64,000 nucleotides of DNA from UBA993 sp964485855 (GTDB taxonomy: Bacteria; Bacillota; Dethiobacteria; DTU022): assembly GCA_964485855.1 (NCBI GenBank), contig CAZAKI010000005.1, positions 1 to 64,000 of the forward strand, written 5' to 3'. The notes beneath the pieces were generated by a model, which was not told the DNA's origin, made no database searches, and worked only from the letters and a program-made list of their open reading frames with translations. Position numbers and translations under genes: made by a program. Shown here piece after piece: positions 35,398-45,149 of the stretch. Numbering within the stretch: the first letter of the stretch is position 1; each line of letters opens with the position of its first letter.

Positions 35398-35817
35398 ATG
35401 TTTATCGGGGAATTTCAGCATACGCTGGACACTAAGGGCAGGGTCATTATTCCCTCCAAGCTGCGTGAAGGTCTAGGCGAGCGTTTTGTGATGACACGCG
35501 GGATTGATCCCTGTGTTTCGGTTTATCCGCTTGATGAGTGGAATCGGACAGAGGAGAAGCTGATTAGTAACCCGATAACCAAGAAAGACTTCCGGGCGTT
35601 AAACCGGCTTATGTTTTCCGGAGCGATGGAGGTAGAGCTTGACAAGCAGGGGAGAGCCCTGGTGCCCCAGTATTTACGGGAGCATGCATCAATCGATCGA
35701 AATGTCATGATCGTTGGAGTTGGTGACCGGGTGGAGATCTGGAGCGAGGATCATTGGAAAACCTACTATGCCGAAGTCAGTGATAATCTGTCAGCCATGC
35801 TTGAAAAAATAGAATAA
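35398..35817 (+). CDS. mraZ: Transcriptional regulator MraZ
   Basis: The first gene of the division and cell wall cluster. The 139-residue protein has two AbrB-like SpoVT-fold repeats, each with a DxKGR-type motif: LDTKGRVIIPSKLRE near residue 10-24 and LDKQGRALVPQYLRE near 81-95. ATG 35398 lies seven bases after GGTGGAGG and gives the family start MFIGEF; the frame extends upstream through the operator but with no ribosome site. MraZ binds the repeats just upstream and controls the cluster. Confidence 0.95.
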   Translation: MFIGEFQHTLDTKGRVIIPSKLREGLGERFVMTRGIDPCVSVYPLDEWNRTEEKLISNPITKKDFRALNRLMFSGAMEVELDKQGRALVPQYLREHASIDRNVMIVGVGDRVEIWSEDHWKTYYAEVSDNLSAMLEKIE

Positions 35818-35846
35818 CCCCGGAGTGAATGAGATGAAGCTGAGCG

Positions 35847-36782
35847 ATGGTTGAACTACATCGACCTGTGATGGCAAGGGAAGTGCTGCAGCATTTGGTC
35901 TGGCGGCCTGATGGAACTTATATCGATGCTACGTTGGGCGATGGAGGGCATGCCGCATTAATCTGCAGTAACTTAAAATATCCCGGTAAGTTGATTGGCC
36001 TGGACTGGGACAAAGCAGCTCTGGCAAGGGCTGGCGAACAGCTTAAAGCATTTACTGACCGGTTAACCCTGGTCCACGATAGTTATACCAACCTGGGAAA
36101 AGTGTTATCCGATTTAAGGTTATCCGCAATTGACGGGATCCTTATCGACCTTGGAGCTTCAACTATCCAGCTGCTGGATCCGGAACGGGGTTTCTCGTTT
36201 CATCATGAAAGCGATTTAGATATGAGAATGGATCGCCGCAGATCTTTGACAGCCAGAGACATAGTAAACCACTATTCAGAGGAAGAGCTGACCACAATAT
36301 TTTTTCGTTACGGTGAAGAGCGGTGGTCGAAAAAGATTGCCGCCCGCATTATCCGGGCCAGGGAGCAAAATGGGCCGATCACCGACAGCAGGCAGCTGGC
36401 AGAGCTGATCAAGGAAGCAATTCCAGCCAGACTGAGGAGACGTGGCGGCCACCCGGCACGAAAAACATTTCAAGCACTGCGATTGGAAGTTAATAGCGAA
36501 TTGGAAAACATTGGCAAACTATTGCCGCAAGCGGTTGGAGCACTAGCCCCGAGGGGGCGGATTTGTATCATTTCTTACCACTCTCTCGAAGATCGTTTGA
36601 TAAAAAAATACTTTCGGGAAAAAGCAATGCTATGCAGTTGTCCACCAGATCGGCCCTGTATTTGTGAACGAAAAGCAGATCTGAAGATTCTTACAGCCAG
36701 GGCAGTTAAGCCATCTCCGGAGGAGATCGAACGCAATCCCCGGTCTCGCAGTGCCAGGCTGAGGGTTGCAGAAAAGCTATAA
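35847..36782 (+). CDS. rsmH: 16S rRNA (cytosine1402-N4)-methyltransferase
   Basis: The enzyme (MraW) methylates the N4 of C1402 in the ribosomal P site using SAM. It has 311 residues, with HRPVMAREVLQHL at the N-terminus, the SAM motif DATLGDGGHA near residue 28-37, DGILIDLGAST near 98-108, and CIISYHSLEDRLIKKYFRE near 236-254. Cysteines near 264-273 (CSCPPDRPCIC) are usual. ATG 35847 follows GATGAAGCTGAGCG. It is always next to mraZ in dcw clusters. Confidence 0.95.
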   Translation: MVELHRPVMAREVLQHLVWRPDGTYIDATLGDGGHAALICSNLKYPGKLIGLDWDKAALARAGEQLKAFTDRLTLVHDSYTNLGKVLSDLRLSAIDGILIDLGASTIQLLDPERGFSFHHESDLDMRMDRRRSLTARDIVNHYSEEELTTIFFRYGEERWSKKIAARIIRAREQNGPITDSRQLAELIKEAIPARLRRRGGHPARKTFQALRLEVNSELENIGKLLPQAVGALAPRGRICIISYHSLEDRLIKKYFREKAMLCSCPPDRPCICERKADLKILTARAVKPSPEEIERNPRSRSARLRVAEKL

Positions 36783-36810
36783 GTAAGCATGATCGAAAGA
36801 AGGTGAAAGT

Positions 36811-37355
36811 ATGCAGCCGGCAAGGAAATTAGCTGTTCAAAAAAACTATGGTTATAGTAAATATCCGGCCAGGCAACCATCCAGTTATCCGGATCCCCGT
36901 CNNNNNNNNNNNNNNNNNNNNNNNNNNNNNNNNNNNNNNNNNNNNNNNNNNNNNNNNNNNNNNNNNNNNNNNNNNNNNNNNNNNNNNNNNNNNNNNNNNN
37001 NTATGGTTATAGTAAATATCCGGCCAGGCAACCATCCAGTTATCCGGATCCCCGTCGGAGAGTCAAAAAAGTAAAACTGGTTTCACTAGTTTTGGCCTCT
37101 TTTCTGCTCAGCCTGATAGTGGTTGCCCAATATTCTTCACTGGTTTTAACCAATTACCGGATTAGTGCTGCCCGGGCTGAACTTGCCGCGATGCATGAAA
37201 CGACACGGGAACTTGAACTGGAAGTTTCCAAGCTTAGCGCCGTAGGCTTGATTGAAGAGATCGCAAAAAGTGAGTTGGGGATGATCGAACCTGAATTAAA
37301 TCAGTTGAGGATAATTTCGACTGGACGGGTTTTAAGCGTCAGTTTTGGAGAGTGA
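36811..37355 (+). CDS. ftsL: Cell division protein FtsL, broken by an artificial gap
   Basis: The gene appears in two pieces: 36811-36901 and 37002-37355. Bases 36847-36901 and 37002-37056 are identical (55 bases), so the 100 N between them are not real sequence. Removing the gap and one repeat (155 bases) gives one frame of 129 residues: a basic tail with an RRRVKKVK segment, one membrane helix (VSLVLASFLLSLIVVAQYSS, about residues 39-58), and an extracytoplasmic coiled coil (ISAARAELAAMHETTRELEL and beyond), the form of FtsL. Position between rsmH and ftsI fits. FtsL works with FtsB/DivIC and FtsQ to activate FtsWI. As deposited, 155 is not a multiple of three, so the frame seems broken. 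Confidence 0.8.
36847..37056. repeat. Exact 55-bp duplicate flanking a 100-N gap (assembly artefact)
   Basis: Bases 36847-36901 equal bases 37002-37056 in all 55 positions, starting TATGGTTATAG and ending GATCCCCGTC. They flank N at 36902-37001. This is what results when two contigs that actually overlap are joined with a nominal gap. Confidence 0.95.
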
Positions 37356-37359
37356 TTAG

Positions 37360-39126
37360 ATGCCTGGTTTTACTGTCAGCCATAATACGGTTAGAAATAG
37401 AGTCGTTGCCGTTTTTGTGATGACCGTATTCTTTTCGCTTTGCTTGATTGGCAGGCTGGCTTGGATTCAAATAGTGAAGGCCGATGAACTTTATGATCAG
37501 GCCTGGAATCAGTGGAATCACAGGATCTTGGTCCGGACGGAGCGTGGATCAATCTATGACCGGCATGGTCGCTTGTTGGCCGGAAGTACCGATGTCCAAA
37601 CCGTGGTGGCTATTCCGCCGAAGATCGAAGATCCGCGGATGATAGCCGGTGCTCTTGCCCCGGTCTTGAAGCAGGATGAAGAGACCATTTTAGATTTAGT
37701 CTCACTTGATCTTAGTGCAGTATACCTGAAAAGAAAAGTTGAGCAAGAGGTATCAGAGGCGGTGCAGGAAATGAATTTGCCGGGGATTGTTCTGTTCAAA
37801 GAAGAGAAACGCTATTATCCCGGTGGTAGTCTATCCTCTCAGCTGCTTGGTTTTGTGGGTATGGACCAGGGTTGGTCCGGTCTGGAGTTTTTTTATGAGC
37901 AGTATCTGGGCAGCAGCGAGGGTAGACTGCAATATCCGGCCGATGCCCATGGCCGGCAGCTGCCCCACATCTTTTACGATAACCTTTTGCCCGAGCCAAA
38001 TTGTGATCTCTACCTGAGTATTGATGAAACTATCCAGCATATTGTTGAACGGGAACTGGAGCAGATCATGATCGATGCTGCCCCTGAAAAGGCGGTGGCG
38101 ATTGCTGTTGACCCTTATAGCGGAGCAGTACTGGCTGCCGCGGCAAAACCTGACTATGATCCGCTAAAATTCGATCATTATGATCCTGAAAGTTGGAGCC
38201 TTGCACCCTTTACTTCATCTTTCGAACCGGGATCGACCTTTAAACTGGTCACCATGGCGGCAGTATTGGAAGAAGGGCTTTTTGAACCGGATGAAGTTCA
38301 CTATTGTCAAGGATATACAGTAGTAAACGGCAGGCGCATTAACTGCTGGACGGCTGATCGGGGAGGTTGTGGCCAGATCAGTTTTTACCAGGCCCTTGGA
38401 TCTTCATGTAATACGGCATTTATCGCCCTTGGTCAGCGACTGGGTGCCGATAAGATGTTGCAGTACATGGAAGCTTTTGGCTATGGGCAACGAACCGGGG
38501 TGGATTATCCCGGGGAAAGTAGCGGATTAATTTTTAATTCTTCCCAGATGGGTCCTCTGGAGCTGGCGACTAGTTCTTTCGGACAGGGGATATCAGTTAC
38601 CCCGGTGCAGCAGGTCATGGCTGTATCGGCAATGATTAACGGAGGATATCTATACAAACCCTTCCTGGTAGCAGAGATTAGAAATAAGGATGGCGAAACC
38701 GTTTTTAGACGCGAACCGATTCTAGTCCGCCAGGTAATTTCAGCGGAGACGTCGACCCGGCTAGTTGAATTAATGGAAACCGTTATTCTGGAAGGAACTG
38801 GAAAACAGGCTGCTTTGGAGGGTTATCGGGCAGCAGGAAAAACCGGAACAGCAGAAAAATTAGATTCTGATCAAAATTATTCCAGTGATTCTTTTATTTA
38901 CTCTTTTGTCGGTTTCGCCCCGATTGAAGAACCGCGGTTAGTGCTCTTCGTCGCTGTTGACGGGGTTACGAAAGGGCCACGCTATGGATCGGCTACGAGT
39001 GCGCCGCTTTTTAAAAGAATTATGGAAGATACCCTCAATTATTATCAGGTGACACCGACCGATTCAGCTTTATGGTTGGAGGATAAATCTGATCGAGGAG
39101 CGGAAAATGAACATCAGGGGCAGTGA
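37360..39126 (+). CDS. ftsI: Penicillin-binding protein 2 (septal transpeptidase FtsI)
   Basis: A class B PBP of 588 residues: short cytoplasmic tail, membrane anchor (about residues 14-36), dimerisation domain (RGSIYDRHGRLLA near 59-71), and transpeptidase domain with the serine motif STFK near 287-290, SSCN near 347-350 and KTGTAEK near 496. There is no PASTA domain, unlike SpoVD. It crosslinks septal peptidoglycan with FtsW. ATG 37360 follows the ftsL stop by four bases, and its end overlaps murF by 20 bases. Confidence 0.92.
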   Translation: MPGFTVSHNTVRNRVVAVFVMTVFFSLCLIGRLAWIQIVKADELYDQAWNQWNHRILVRTERGSIYDRHGRLLAGSTDVQTVVAIPPKIEDPRMIAGALAPVLKQDEETILDLVSLDLSAVYLKRKVEQEVSEAVQEMNLPGIVLFKEEKRYYPGGSLSSQLLGFVGMDQGWSGLEFFYEQYLGSSEGRLQYPADAHGRQLPHIFYDNLLPEPNCDLYLSIDETIQHIVERELEQIMIDAAPEKAVAIAVDPYSGAVLAAAAKPDYDPLKFDHYDPESWSLAPFTSSFEPGSTFKLVTMAAVLEEGLFEPDEVHYCQGYTVVNGRRINCWTADRGGCGQISFYQALGSSCNTAFIALGQRLGADKMLQYMEAFGYGQRTGVDYPGESSGLIFNSSQMGPLELATSSFGQGISVTPVQQVMAVSAMINGGYLYKPFLVAEIRNKDGETVFRREPILVRQVISAETSTRLVELMETVILEGTGKQAALEGYRAAGKTGTAEKLDSDQNYSSDSFIYSFVGFAPIEEPRLVLFVAVDGVTKGPRYGSATSAPLFKRIMEDTLNYYQVTPTDSALWLEDKSDRGAENEHQGQ

Positions 39127-40504
39127 AATTGCTCTAGCCAGCAAGGGGAGAATACTGCAGGGCGACCCCGGGCAGTTGGTAACCGGTTTTGCCATCGATT
39201 CGAGGCAAATAGTACCGGGAGATTTTTTTATCCCCTTTAAAGGTGAACATACTGATGGCCATCTATATTTGAACGATGCGTTTAAAGGGGGAGCAGTGGG
39301 GGCTTTTATCGAGAAAAGTGTTGATTTCAAACCACAGGTTGAAAGCTCTTTTGTCCTGATTGAAGTCGATCAGTCACTGTTAGCTTTGCAGCGGTTGTCT
39401 TCCTGGTACCGGAAACAGTTTAGGCTGACAGTGGTTGGGATAACCGGCAGTAGCGGTAAAACAACGACTAAAGATTACGTGGCCGGTGTGCTGAGCGCAA
39501 AATATTCTGTTTTAAAAACTGAAGGCAACCTGAATAATGAAATCGGTCTGCCCCTGACTTTGTTAAAAATGAAGCCGAATCACCAGGTGGCTGTTCTGGA
39601 GATGGGGATGAGTGCCAGTGGAGAAATTGAACATTTATGCAGTCTAGCTGATCCATCAATAGGAGTGATCACCAATATTGGTGAAGCGCATATTGAACTT
39701 TTAGGTTCGATCGAAGCGATCACAAAGGCGAAAGGAGAATTACTAGATTACCTCGGCTCAGGCGGGGTAGCCGTTTTGAACGGCGATGATCCCCGCCTCC
39801 TAAAGCTTGGGGAACGCTACCCGGGAAAAGTGTACTACTACGGCTTTAACCAGGGCGATATACAAGGCTTAGAGTTGTCTCAAAGGGGAGAAAACAGCTT
39901 TTTCCGGGTGCGTTTTCCAGATAAATCGGAAGGGTGGTTTAAAGCACCCTTACCTGGACGGGAGTCGGTTAGCGATGCCCTGGCGGCTCTTTCCGTCGGT
40001 TACATTCTGGGGTTAAATATGCCGGAAATGCAAGGAGGGCTTGATATGAGCCAGACAACATCCGGTCGACTTCAGGTTTATCATAATCAAGATGAATTTG
40101 TTGTGATTGATGATAGTTATAACGCGAATCCCAGTTCCGTAAAAGCTGCTGTCGATGTTCTCTATGCCTTGGGAGGTAGAAATACAGTAGCAGTTCTTGG
40201 TGACATGCTGGAACTGGGTTTTACCGCAGAGCAGGCTCATCAGGATGTTGGCCGTTACCTGGCCGAATCAGGAGTTACTTACCTGATAACAGTCGGAGAA
40301 ATGATGCGCTATGCAGCCAGGGAAGCCCTGGCTTGCGGGATGACCGTCTATAGCTATAACAATCATCAGGATGCACTTGCCCGGCTGTACAGACTGCCAC
40401 TAAATAGGGGGTGGCACATCCTGATTAAAGGCTCGCGGGGGATGAAGATGGATATTATTGCATCTTTCCTACTTGGACAAAACCGGGAGGGGGCTGGCGG
40501 ATAA
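39107..40504 (+). CDS. murF: UDP-MurNAc-tripeptide--D-Ala-D-Ala ligase
   Basis: It adds D-alanyl-D-alanine to the muramyl tripeptide. The 465-residue protein has the Mur ligase ATP motif GITGSSGKTTTKDY near residue 111-124, the carbamoyl-lysine/magnesium region EMGMSASGEIEHL near 165, NIGEAHIE near 192, and DDSYNANPSS near 331-340, which is specific for MurF. ATG 39107 follows GAGGAGCGGAAA inside the end of ftsI. murE, which normally lies between ftsI and murF, is missing. Confidence 0.94.
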   Translation: MNIRGSEIALASKGRILQGDPGQLVTGFAIDSRQIVPGDFFIPFKGEHTDGHLYLNDAFKGGAVGAFIEKSVDFKPQVESSFVLIEVDQSLLALQRLSSWYRKQFRLTVVGITGSSGKTTTKDYVAGVLSAKYSVLKTEGNLNNEIGLPLTLLKMKPNHQVAVLEMGMSASGEIEHLCSLADPSIGVITNIGEAHIELLGSIEAITKAKGELLDYLGSGGVAVLNGDDPRLLKLGERYPGKVYYYGFNQGDIQGLELSQRGENSFFRVRFPDKSEGWFKAPLPGRESVSDALAALSVGYILGLNMPEMQGGLDMSQTTSGRLQVYHNQDEFVVIDDSYNANPSSVKAAVDVLYALGGRNTVAVLGDMLELGFTAEQAHQDVGRYLAESGVTYLITVGEMMRYAAREALACGMTVYSYNNHQDALARLYRLPLNRGWHILIKGSRGMKMDIIASFLLGQNREGAGG

Positions 40505-41478
40505 TGCTTGCGAAAATCATGATCACCTTTTTTTCTGCATTCTTATTCTCAATTATTGCCTACCCTCTATTTATTCAACAAATGAAGAAACTGCAGTTTG
40601 GTCAACAGATCAGGGGAGAAGGTCCAGAGCATCATTCTGTAAAAGCGGGGACACCGACCATGGGTGGCCTAATAATAATTTTTTCTGCCGTTCTTGTCTC
40701 GTTATTTGTAACATCTTTGGCGCTACCCTATCTTTTAATCCTTCCTGTCTTACTTGGTTGCGGACTGCTCGGTTTTATCGACGATTACCAGAAAATAATA
40801 AAAAAGCAGTCGCTGGGTTTAAAAGCCAGGTCAAAATTAGCCGGAATGGTGATTATTACTGTTATTTTTTTAGTGCTCTTAAAGATTGCCGGTTTTTATT
40901 CAGCAACAATCAGCCTCCCCTTGATTAATCAAAGTTTTAATTTGGGCTATTCTTACCCGCTGTTAGTTCTTTTGCTGATAACCGGTTTTAGCAATAGCGT
41001 AAATTTAACTGATGGCCTGGACGGTCTTGCCGCCGGAACTTCGATCTTAGCGCTGATGGTTTTTGCCGCAATTGGATTAATGAGTAATGCAAATTCGATT
41101 GCCTTATTTTGTTTCGCACTGGTAGGAGCAGCTCTCGGTTTCCTGGCCTTTAACCGCTACCCGGCAAAGATCTTTATGGGTGATGTTGGTTCATTGGCAA
41201 TCGGCGGAACACTGGCTGCGGTTGCAGTGCTTACAAAAATGGAACTACTGCTGCTGATTATTGGTGCGGTTTTTGTTTTGGAAGCATTTTCGGTAACCCT
41301 TCAAGTCATATTTTTTCAATTATTTGGAAAACGCATTCTGTTGATGAGTCCATTACATCATCATTTTGAATTAAAAGGGTGGTCAGAGTGGAAGGTGGTT
41401 AGCTTATTTTGGCTCGCTGCTTTAATCTTTGGCCTAATCGGTTTCTGGCAGTATAGCTTGATGCCAAAAATGGTTTAA
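40504..41478 (+). CDS. mraY: Phospho-MurNAc-pentapeptide transferase MraY
   Basis: An integral membrane enzyme that moves phospho-MurNAc-pentapeptide to undecaprenyl phosphate, giving lipid I. The 324-residue protein has about ten membrane helices, with GTPTMGGL near residue 48-55, the aspartate motif FIDDYQKI near 90-97, NLTDGLDGLAAGTS near 164-177 and GDVGSLAIGG near 222-231, and HHHFELKGW near 287. ATG 40504 overlaps the murF stop by one base. Confidence 0.96.
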   Translation: MLAKIMITFFSAFLFSIIAYPLFIQQMKKLQFGQQIRGEGPEHHSVKAGTPTMGGLIIIFSAVLVSLFVTSLALPYLLILPVLLGCGLLGFIDDYQKIIKKQSLGLKARSKLAGMVIITVIFLVLLKIAGFYSATISLPLINQSFNLGYSYPLLVLLLITGFSNSVNLTDGLDGLAAGTSILALMVFAAIGLMSNANSIALFCFALVGAALGFLAFNRYPAKIFMGDVGSLAIGGTLAAVAVLTKMELLLLIIGAVFVLEAFSVTLQVIFFQLFGKRILLMSPLHHHFELKGWSEWKVVSLFWLAALIFGLIGFWQYSLMPKMV

Positions 41479-41522
41479 TCAGGGAGTGCAAAGAAAAATT
41501 TGATTTGTGGAGGAACTATGAT

Positions 41523-42938
41523 TTGATCGACCGGGTTAAAGGAAAAGAAATCCTGGTAGTCGGAATGGCCAGGAGTGGCCTAGCCGCAGCAAAACTGTTG
41601 GCAGGAAGCGGTGCGGCCAAAATCACCGTCATAGACAGCAAGGAACCGGATCAGCTTACTGAAGCAATCGCCAGTCTGGAAAAAATCGCACAGGTTGAAG
41701 TTATAACCGGAACGAACTCTCCCGAAATGGTTTATCCCGGGCTATCCATGATCATTAAAAGTCCCGGAGTATCTCCGTCATTAGAACTATTCCAGAAGGC
41801 CGATCAGCTTTCAGTTCCGGTTATTTCCGAGATCGAACTTGCCTATCACTTTCTGCGGACACCAATAATTGGGGTAACTGGAACCAATGGTAAAACAACA
41901 ACAACTTCCCTGATTGCCGCGATTTTAAGAAAATCCCGTTTCGATCCGGTCGTTGCTGCAGGGAATATCGGGAATCCCCTGAGTGGTCTGGCTGGGAAAA
42001 TCAGTGCCCAGGGCATGATTGTTGCCGAATTAAGCAGCTTTCAGCTTGAAAACATTATTGATTTTAGAGCGACGATTGCTGTATTTTTAAATTTTGCCGC
42101 GGATCACCTTGATTACCATCAGACTCTAGACCGCTATCTGCAAGCTAAATCAAGGATTTTCGCAAACCAGGCGATTAGTGATTATGCCGTTTTAAACTTA
42201 GAAGATCACTATGCTGTTTCAATGGAGAAAATTTGCCGATCTACCGTGACCTGGTTTGGACGAAGACCAGTACCCAATGGGTTGGGGATTAAGGATAACT
42301 TGATTTATCTTTTTCGGGATGAAATTCCAACCTTCAAAGTTTGCTCGATTGATGAAATTGTTTTACCCGGCGAACATAATCTGGAGAATTGCCTGGCAGC
42401 AGGAACAGCAGCCTGGGTTGCCGGTGCGGATCTTCAGTCAATCGCTGCAGTGCTGAAAAGTTTTCAGGCTATTGAGCACAGGTTGGAGCAGGTTCGCATC
42501 ATTGATGGAGTTGAATACATTAATGATTCCAAGGGAACAAATCCGGGGGCGACTATGAAGGCTTTGAAATCCTATCCCGGCAGGGGAATAATTCTTATTG
42601 CCGGGGGAAAAGATAAGCATGCCGACTTCTTAGAGCTGGCTAAGAGGATTAAAGATCAAGTGCGGTTTGTAGTTTTGCTTGGAGAAACAAAAGTAAAGCT
42701 GGCCGAAGCCCTGACTGCGATCGGGTTTACTGCATTTAGCTCAACCGATACACTACGTGAAGCCGTACTCAGTGCCGCGGTTGAAGCAGAGTCAGGTGAG
42801 ATAGTCCTCCTGTCACCGGCGTGTGCCAGTTGGGATATGTTTTCAAGTTATGAAGAAAGGGGTAATCGTTTTAAAGAGATCGTCTCTCAATTGCCGGGAA
42901 GAAGAAAAATCAGTGGGGTGATGAAGCATGACTGCTAA
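41523..42938 (+). CDS. murD: UDP-MurNAc-L-alanine--D-glutamate ligase
   Basis: It adds D-glutamate to UDP-MurNAc-L-alanine. With a TTG start at 41523, after GGAGG at 41509-41513, the protein has 471 residues; the frame also opens at 41505, and the start is uncertain. An N-terminal Rossmann motif VVGMARSGLAA is followed by GVTGTNGKTTTTSL near residue 110-123, ELSSFQLE near 163 and DSKGTNPGAT near 333-342. The gene begins 44 bases after mraY and ends overlapping ftsW by 11 bases. Confidence 0.93.
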   Translation: MIDRVKGKEILVVGMARSGLAAAKLLAGSGAAKITVIDSKEPDQLTEAIASLEKIAQVEVITGTNSPEMVYPGLSMIIKSPGVSPSLELFQKADQLSVPVISEIELAYHFLRTPIIGVTGTNGKTTTTSLIAAILRKSRFDPVVAAGNIGNPLSGLAGKISAQGMIVAELSSFQLENIIDFRATIAVFLNFAADHLDYHQTLDRYLQAKSRIFANQAISDYAVLNLEDHYAVSMEKICRSTVTWFGRRPVPNGLGIKDNLIYLFRDEIPTFKVCSIDEIVLPGEHNLENCLAAGTAAWVAGADLQSIAAVLKSFQAIEHRLEQVRIIDGVEYINDSKGTNPGATMKALKSYPGRGIILIAGGKDKHADFLELAKRIKDQVRFVVLLGETKVKLAEALTAIGFTAFSSTDTLREAVLSAAVEAESGEIVLLSPACASWDMFSSYEERGNRFKEIVSQLPGRRKISGVMKHDC

Positions 42939-44064
42939 ACAGGGTGCTCATGATCATGATCGAATTCTGTTTCTAACGACATGCTTGCTTCTAGCCATTG
43001 GGTTGGTGATGATCTTCAGCGCCAGTTTTGTGGTAGCCGCCGAAGAGATGGGTGATCCCTACTATTTTCTTAAGCGGCAGGTTGTCTGGTCCATTCTTGG
43101 CATTATTGGCCTAGTAATTTTTTCCAATATCCACTACCTGGTCTTAAAAAGATTGTCACTGGTAATCCTGCTGGCTAATTTTATCCTCTTAAGTCTTGTA
43201 TTCACACCCCTTGGCACTAATCTTGGAACAGAAGCCAGCCGGTGGATCGCAATGGGACCAGTGGTTCTTCAACCTGCAGAATTTAGTAAGCTGGCGTTTG
43301 TTATTTTCACTGCTGCTTATATGAGCAGCCGCAGATTGAATATTAGACACACTTGGACTGCGACGATTTTGCCTTTATTCATTGCTTTTGCTGCTTTCGT
43401 ACTGATCCAGCTTCAACCCGATCTGGGAACGGCGATAGTAGTTCTTTCCGGTTCGCTTCTGATTGTTTTCTGTGCCGGTGTTCCGGTAATCAAAGCGGCC
43501 AGTCTTTCCCTGTTAACGATGATTCCTGTAGCCTGGATGACAATGCTTGAAGAATACAGGATGAAGCGGATCTTTACATTTATCGATCCCTGGGCTGATC
43601 CTTCCGGATCCGGCTACCAGATTATCCAGTCACTTTATGCTCTCGGTCCGGGTCATATTTTTGGTAGTGGACTGGGGCGGAGCAGGCAAAAGCTTTTCTA
43701 CCTGCCAGAACCTCATAACGATTTTATATTTGCTGTAATCGGGGAAGAACTTGGCTTTATCGGAACGGTTACCGTTTTATTACTCTATCTTGTCCTCATT
43801 TGGCGGGGCGTGCAGATCTCACTGCGAGCGCCGGATCTTTTTGGCAGTCTATTAGCAGCTGGAATCATCTTTGTTTTTGGATTTCAGGCGCTGATTAATA
43901 TTGCAGTTGTTACGGCTTCGCTTCCAGTTACGGGTATTAACCTGCCCCTGATCAGCGCCGGAGGCAGTTCAGTTTTTTTTACCTTGATCTCGATCGGTGT
44001 TTTGTTGAATATATCTAAGCATGCCCGTGTAGAAAGCTCTACCGAAGGGGGGGGGCTGCGATGA
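42928..44064 (+). CDS. ftsW: Septal peptidoglycan polymerase FtsW
   Basis: A SEDS-family glycosyltransferase of 378 residues with ten predicted membrane helices. Typical motifs: SRWIAMGP near residue 93-100, LQPDLGTA near 164-171 containing the catalytic-type aspartate, GSGLGRSRQKLFYLPEPHND near 248-267 and NLPLISAGGSS near 341. It polymerises glycan at the septum in partnership with the class B PBP two genes upstream. ATG 42928 lies within the murD end. Confidence 0.94.
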   Translation: MTAKQGAHDHDRILFLTTCLLLAIGLVMIFSASFVVAAEEMGDPYYFLKRQVVWSILGIIGLVIFSNIHYLVLKRLSLVILLANFILLSLVFTPLGTNLGTEASRWIAMGPVVLQPAEFSKLAFVIFTAAYMSSRRLNIRHTWTATILPLFIAFAAFVLIQLQPDLGTAIVVLSGSLLIVFCAGVPVIKAASLSLLTMIPVAWMTMLEEYRMKRIFTFIDPWADPSGSGYQIIQSLYALGPGHIFGSGLGRSRQKLFYLPEPHNDFIFAVIGEELGFIGTVTVLLLYLVLIWRGVQISLRAPDLFGSLLAAGIIFVFGFQALINIAVVTASLPVTGINLPLISAGGSSVFFTLISIGVLLNISKHARVESSTEGGGLR

Positions 44065-45149
44065 AAATATTGATCGGCGGAGGAGGTACAGGCGGTCATA
44101 TTTATCCCGGGTTGGCCCTGGCCCGCCACGCTTTGCAGGTTGACAGCAAAAACCAGGTGCTTTTCGTGGGTAGTGATACCGGATTGGAGAAGATAATCGT
44201 TCCCTCTGCCGGGTTTAGATTGAAGACGATTCAAGCCAGAGGGTTCCAGAGGAGTTTCAAGCAGTTTGGCTTATTTCTTGGGAGTCTATTTGGTGGGATC
44301 AAACAATCCCTGCAGATTATTAATGATTTTGAACCGGATGTAGTTGTCGGGACCGGTGGTTATGTTGCTGCACCCGTGGTTATTGCAGCATTAACAAAAA
44401 GAAAACCGACAGTAATCCATGAGCAAAATGCCATTCCAGGACTGACCAACCGCCTGCTGGCTCCATTGGTAAGCAGGGTCTGTATATCGTTTGTTGATAC
44501 CGGTAAACGACTTTCCAGGTTAAGCCATGTTGTTCACACTGGAAATCCAAGATCGACTGAGGTTTCACTTCTGGATAAAAAAGAAAGCGCTGATGCCTTA
44601 GGCCTTGCACCGGATCAATTCATTGTGCTTGTCTATGGTGGAAGCAGGGGAGCATTGAAAATCAATGAAGTCGTAATTGACTATCTATTGCATTCAGCGC
44701 TTCCCGAATCAGTCGCCCTCATTTTTGTTACCGGGGAAAGATATTACCAAAAAGTAGCTGTATTGCTGAATCCCCCGCCGAGACAGGTTAGTATTTATCC
44801 CTATCTTGAACAGATGCCGCTAGCCCTGGCTGCGGCTAACCTTGCTGTTACACGCAGTGGGGCTACTACCCTGGCCGAGCTCACTGCACTTGGCATTCCG
44901 GCGTTGTTGATCCCTTCACCGAATGTAGTCAACAATCATCAACATTACAATGCCAGACTCCTGTCTGATGTCGGGGCGGCAGTATTAATCGAAGAAAAGG
45001 ATTTTACCAGGGAATGTTTGGAGGAGGAGATTCAGCGGCTGGTTAATGATCAGGAGCTCAGGATAAAGATGAGTACTAACAGCAGGGCCATCGGCGTAAC
45101 TGATGCGGCAGAAAAGGTCTACCGCCTGCTTGAGGAGGTTGCCTCATGA
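44061..45149 (+). CDS. murG: MurG N-acetylglucosaminyltransferase
   Basis: It adds GlcNAc to lipid I to form lipid II on the cytoplasmic face. The 362-residue protein starts MKILIGGGGTGGHIYPGLALA, with the two glycine loops GGGGTGGH and GTGGYVAAPV near 96-105, HEQNAIPG near 123-130 and SGATTLAEL near 265-273 in the UDP-GlcNAc site. ATG 44061 overlaps the ftsW stop by four bases. Confidence 0.96.
   Translation: MKILIGGGGTGGHIYPGLALARHALQVDSKNQVLFVGSDTGLEKIIVPSAGFRLKTIQARGFQRSFKQFGLFLGSLFGGIKQSLQIINDFEPDVVVGTGGYVAAPVVIAALTKRKPTVIHEQNAIPGLTNRLLAPLVSRVCISFVDTGKRLSRLSHVVHTGNPRSTEVSLLDKKESADALGLAPDQFIVLVYGGSRGALKINEVVIDYLLHSALPESVALIFVTGERYYQKVAVLLNPPPRQVSIYPYLEQMPLALAAANLAVTRSGATTLAELTALGIPALLIPSPNVVNNHQHYNARLLSDVGAAVLIEEKDFTRECLEEEIQRLVNDQELRIKMSTNSRAIGVTDAAEKVYRLLEEVAS

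Noticed and set aside
36811..37355. ftsL as a frameshifted pseudogene
   Set aside because: The apparent shift is caused by 100 N and a duplicated 55-bp end. Collapsing the duplicate restores a normal gene.
41518..41526. ATG at 41518 after GGAGGAAC as the murD start
   Set aside because: It reads ATG-ATT-TGA, a stop after two codons. The TTG at 41523 is in the murD frame and properly spaced.
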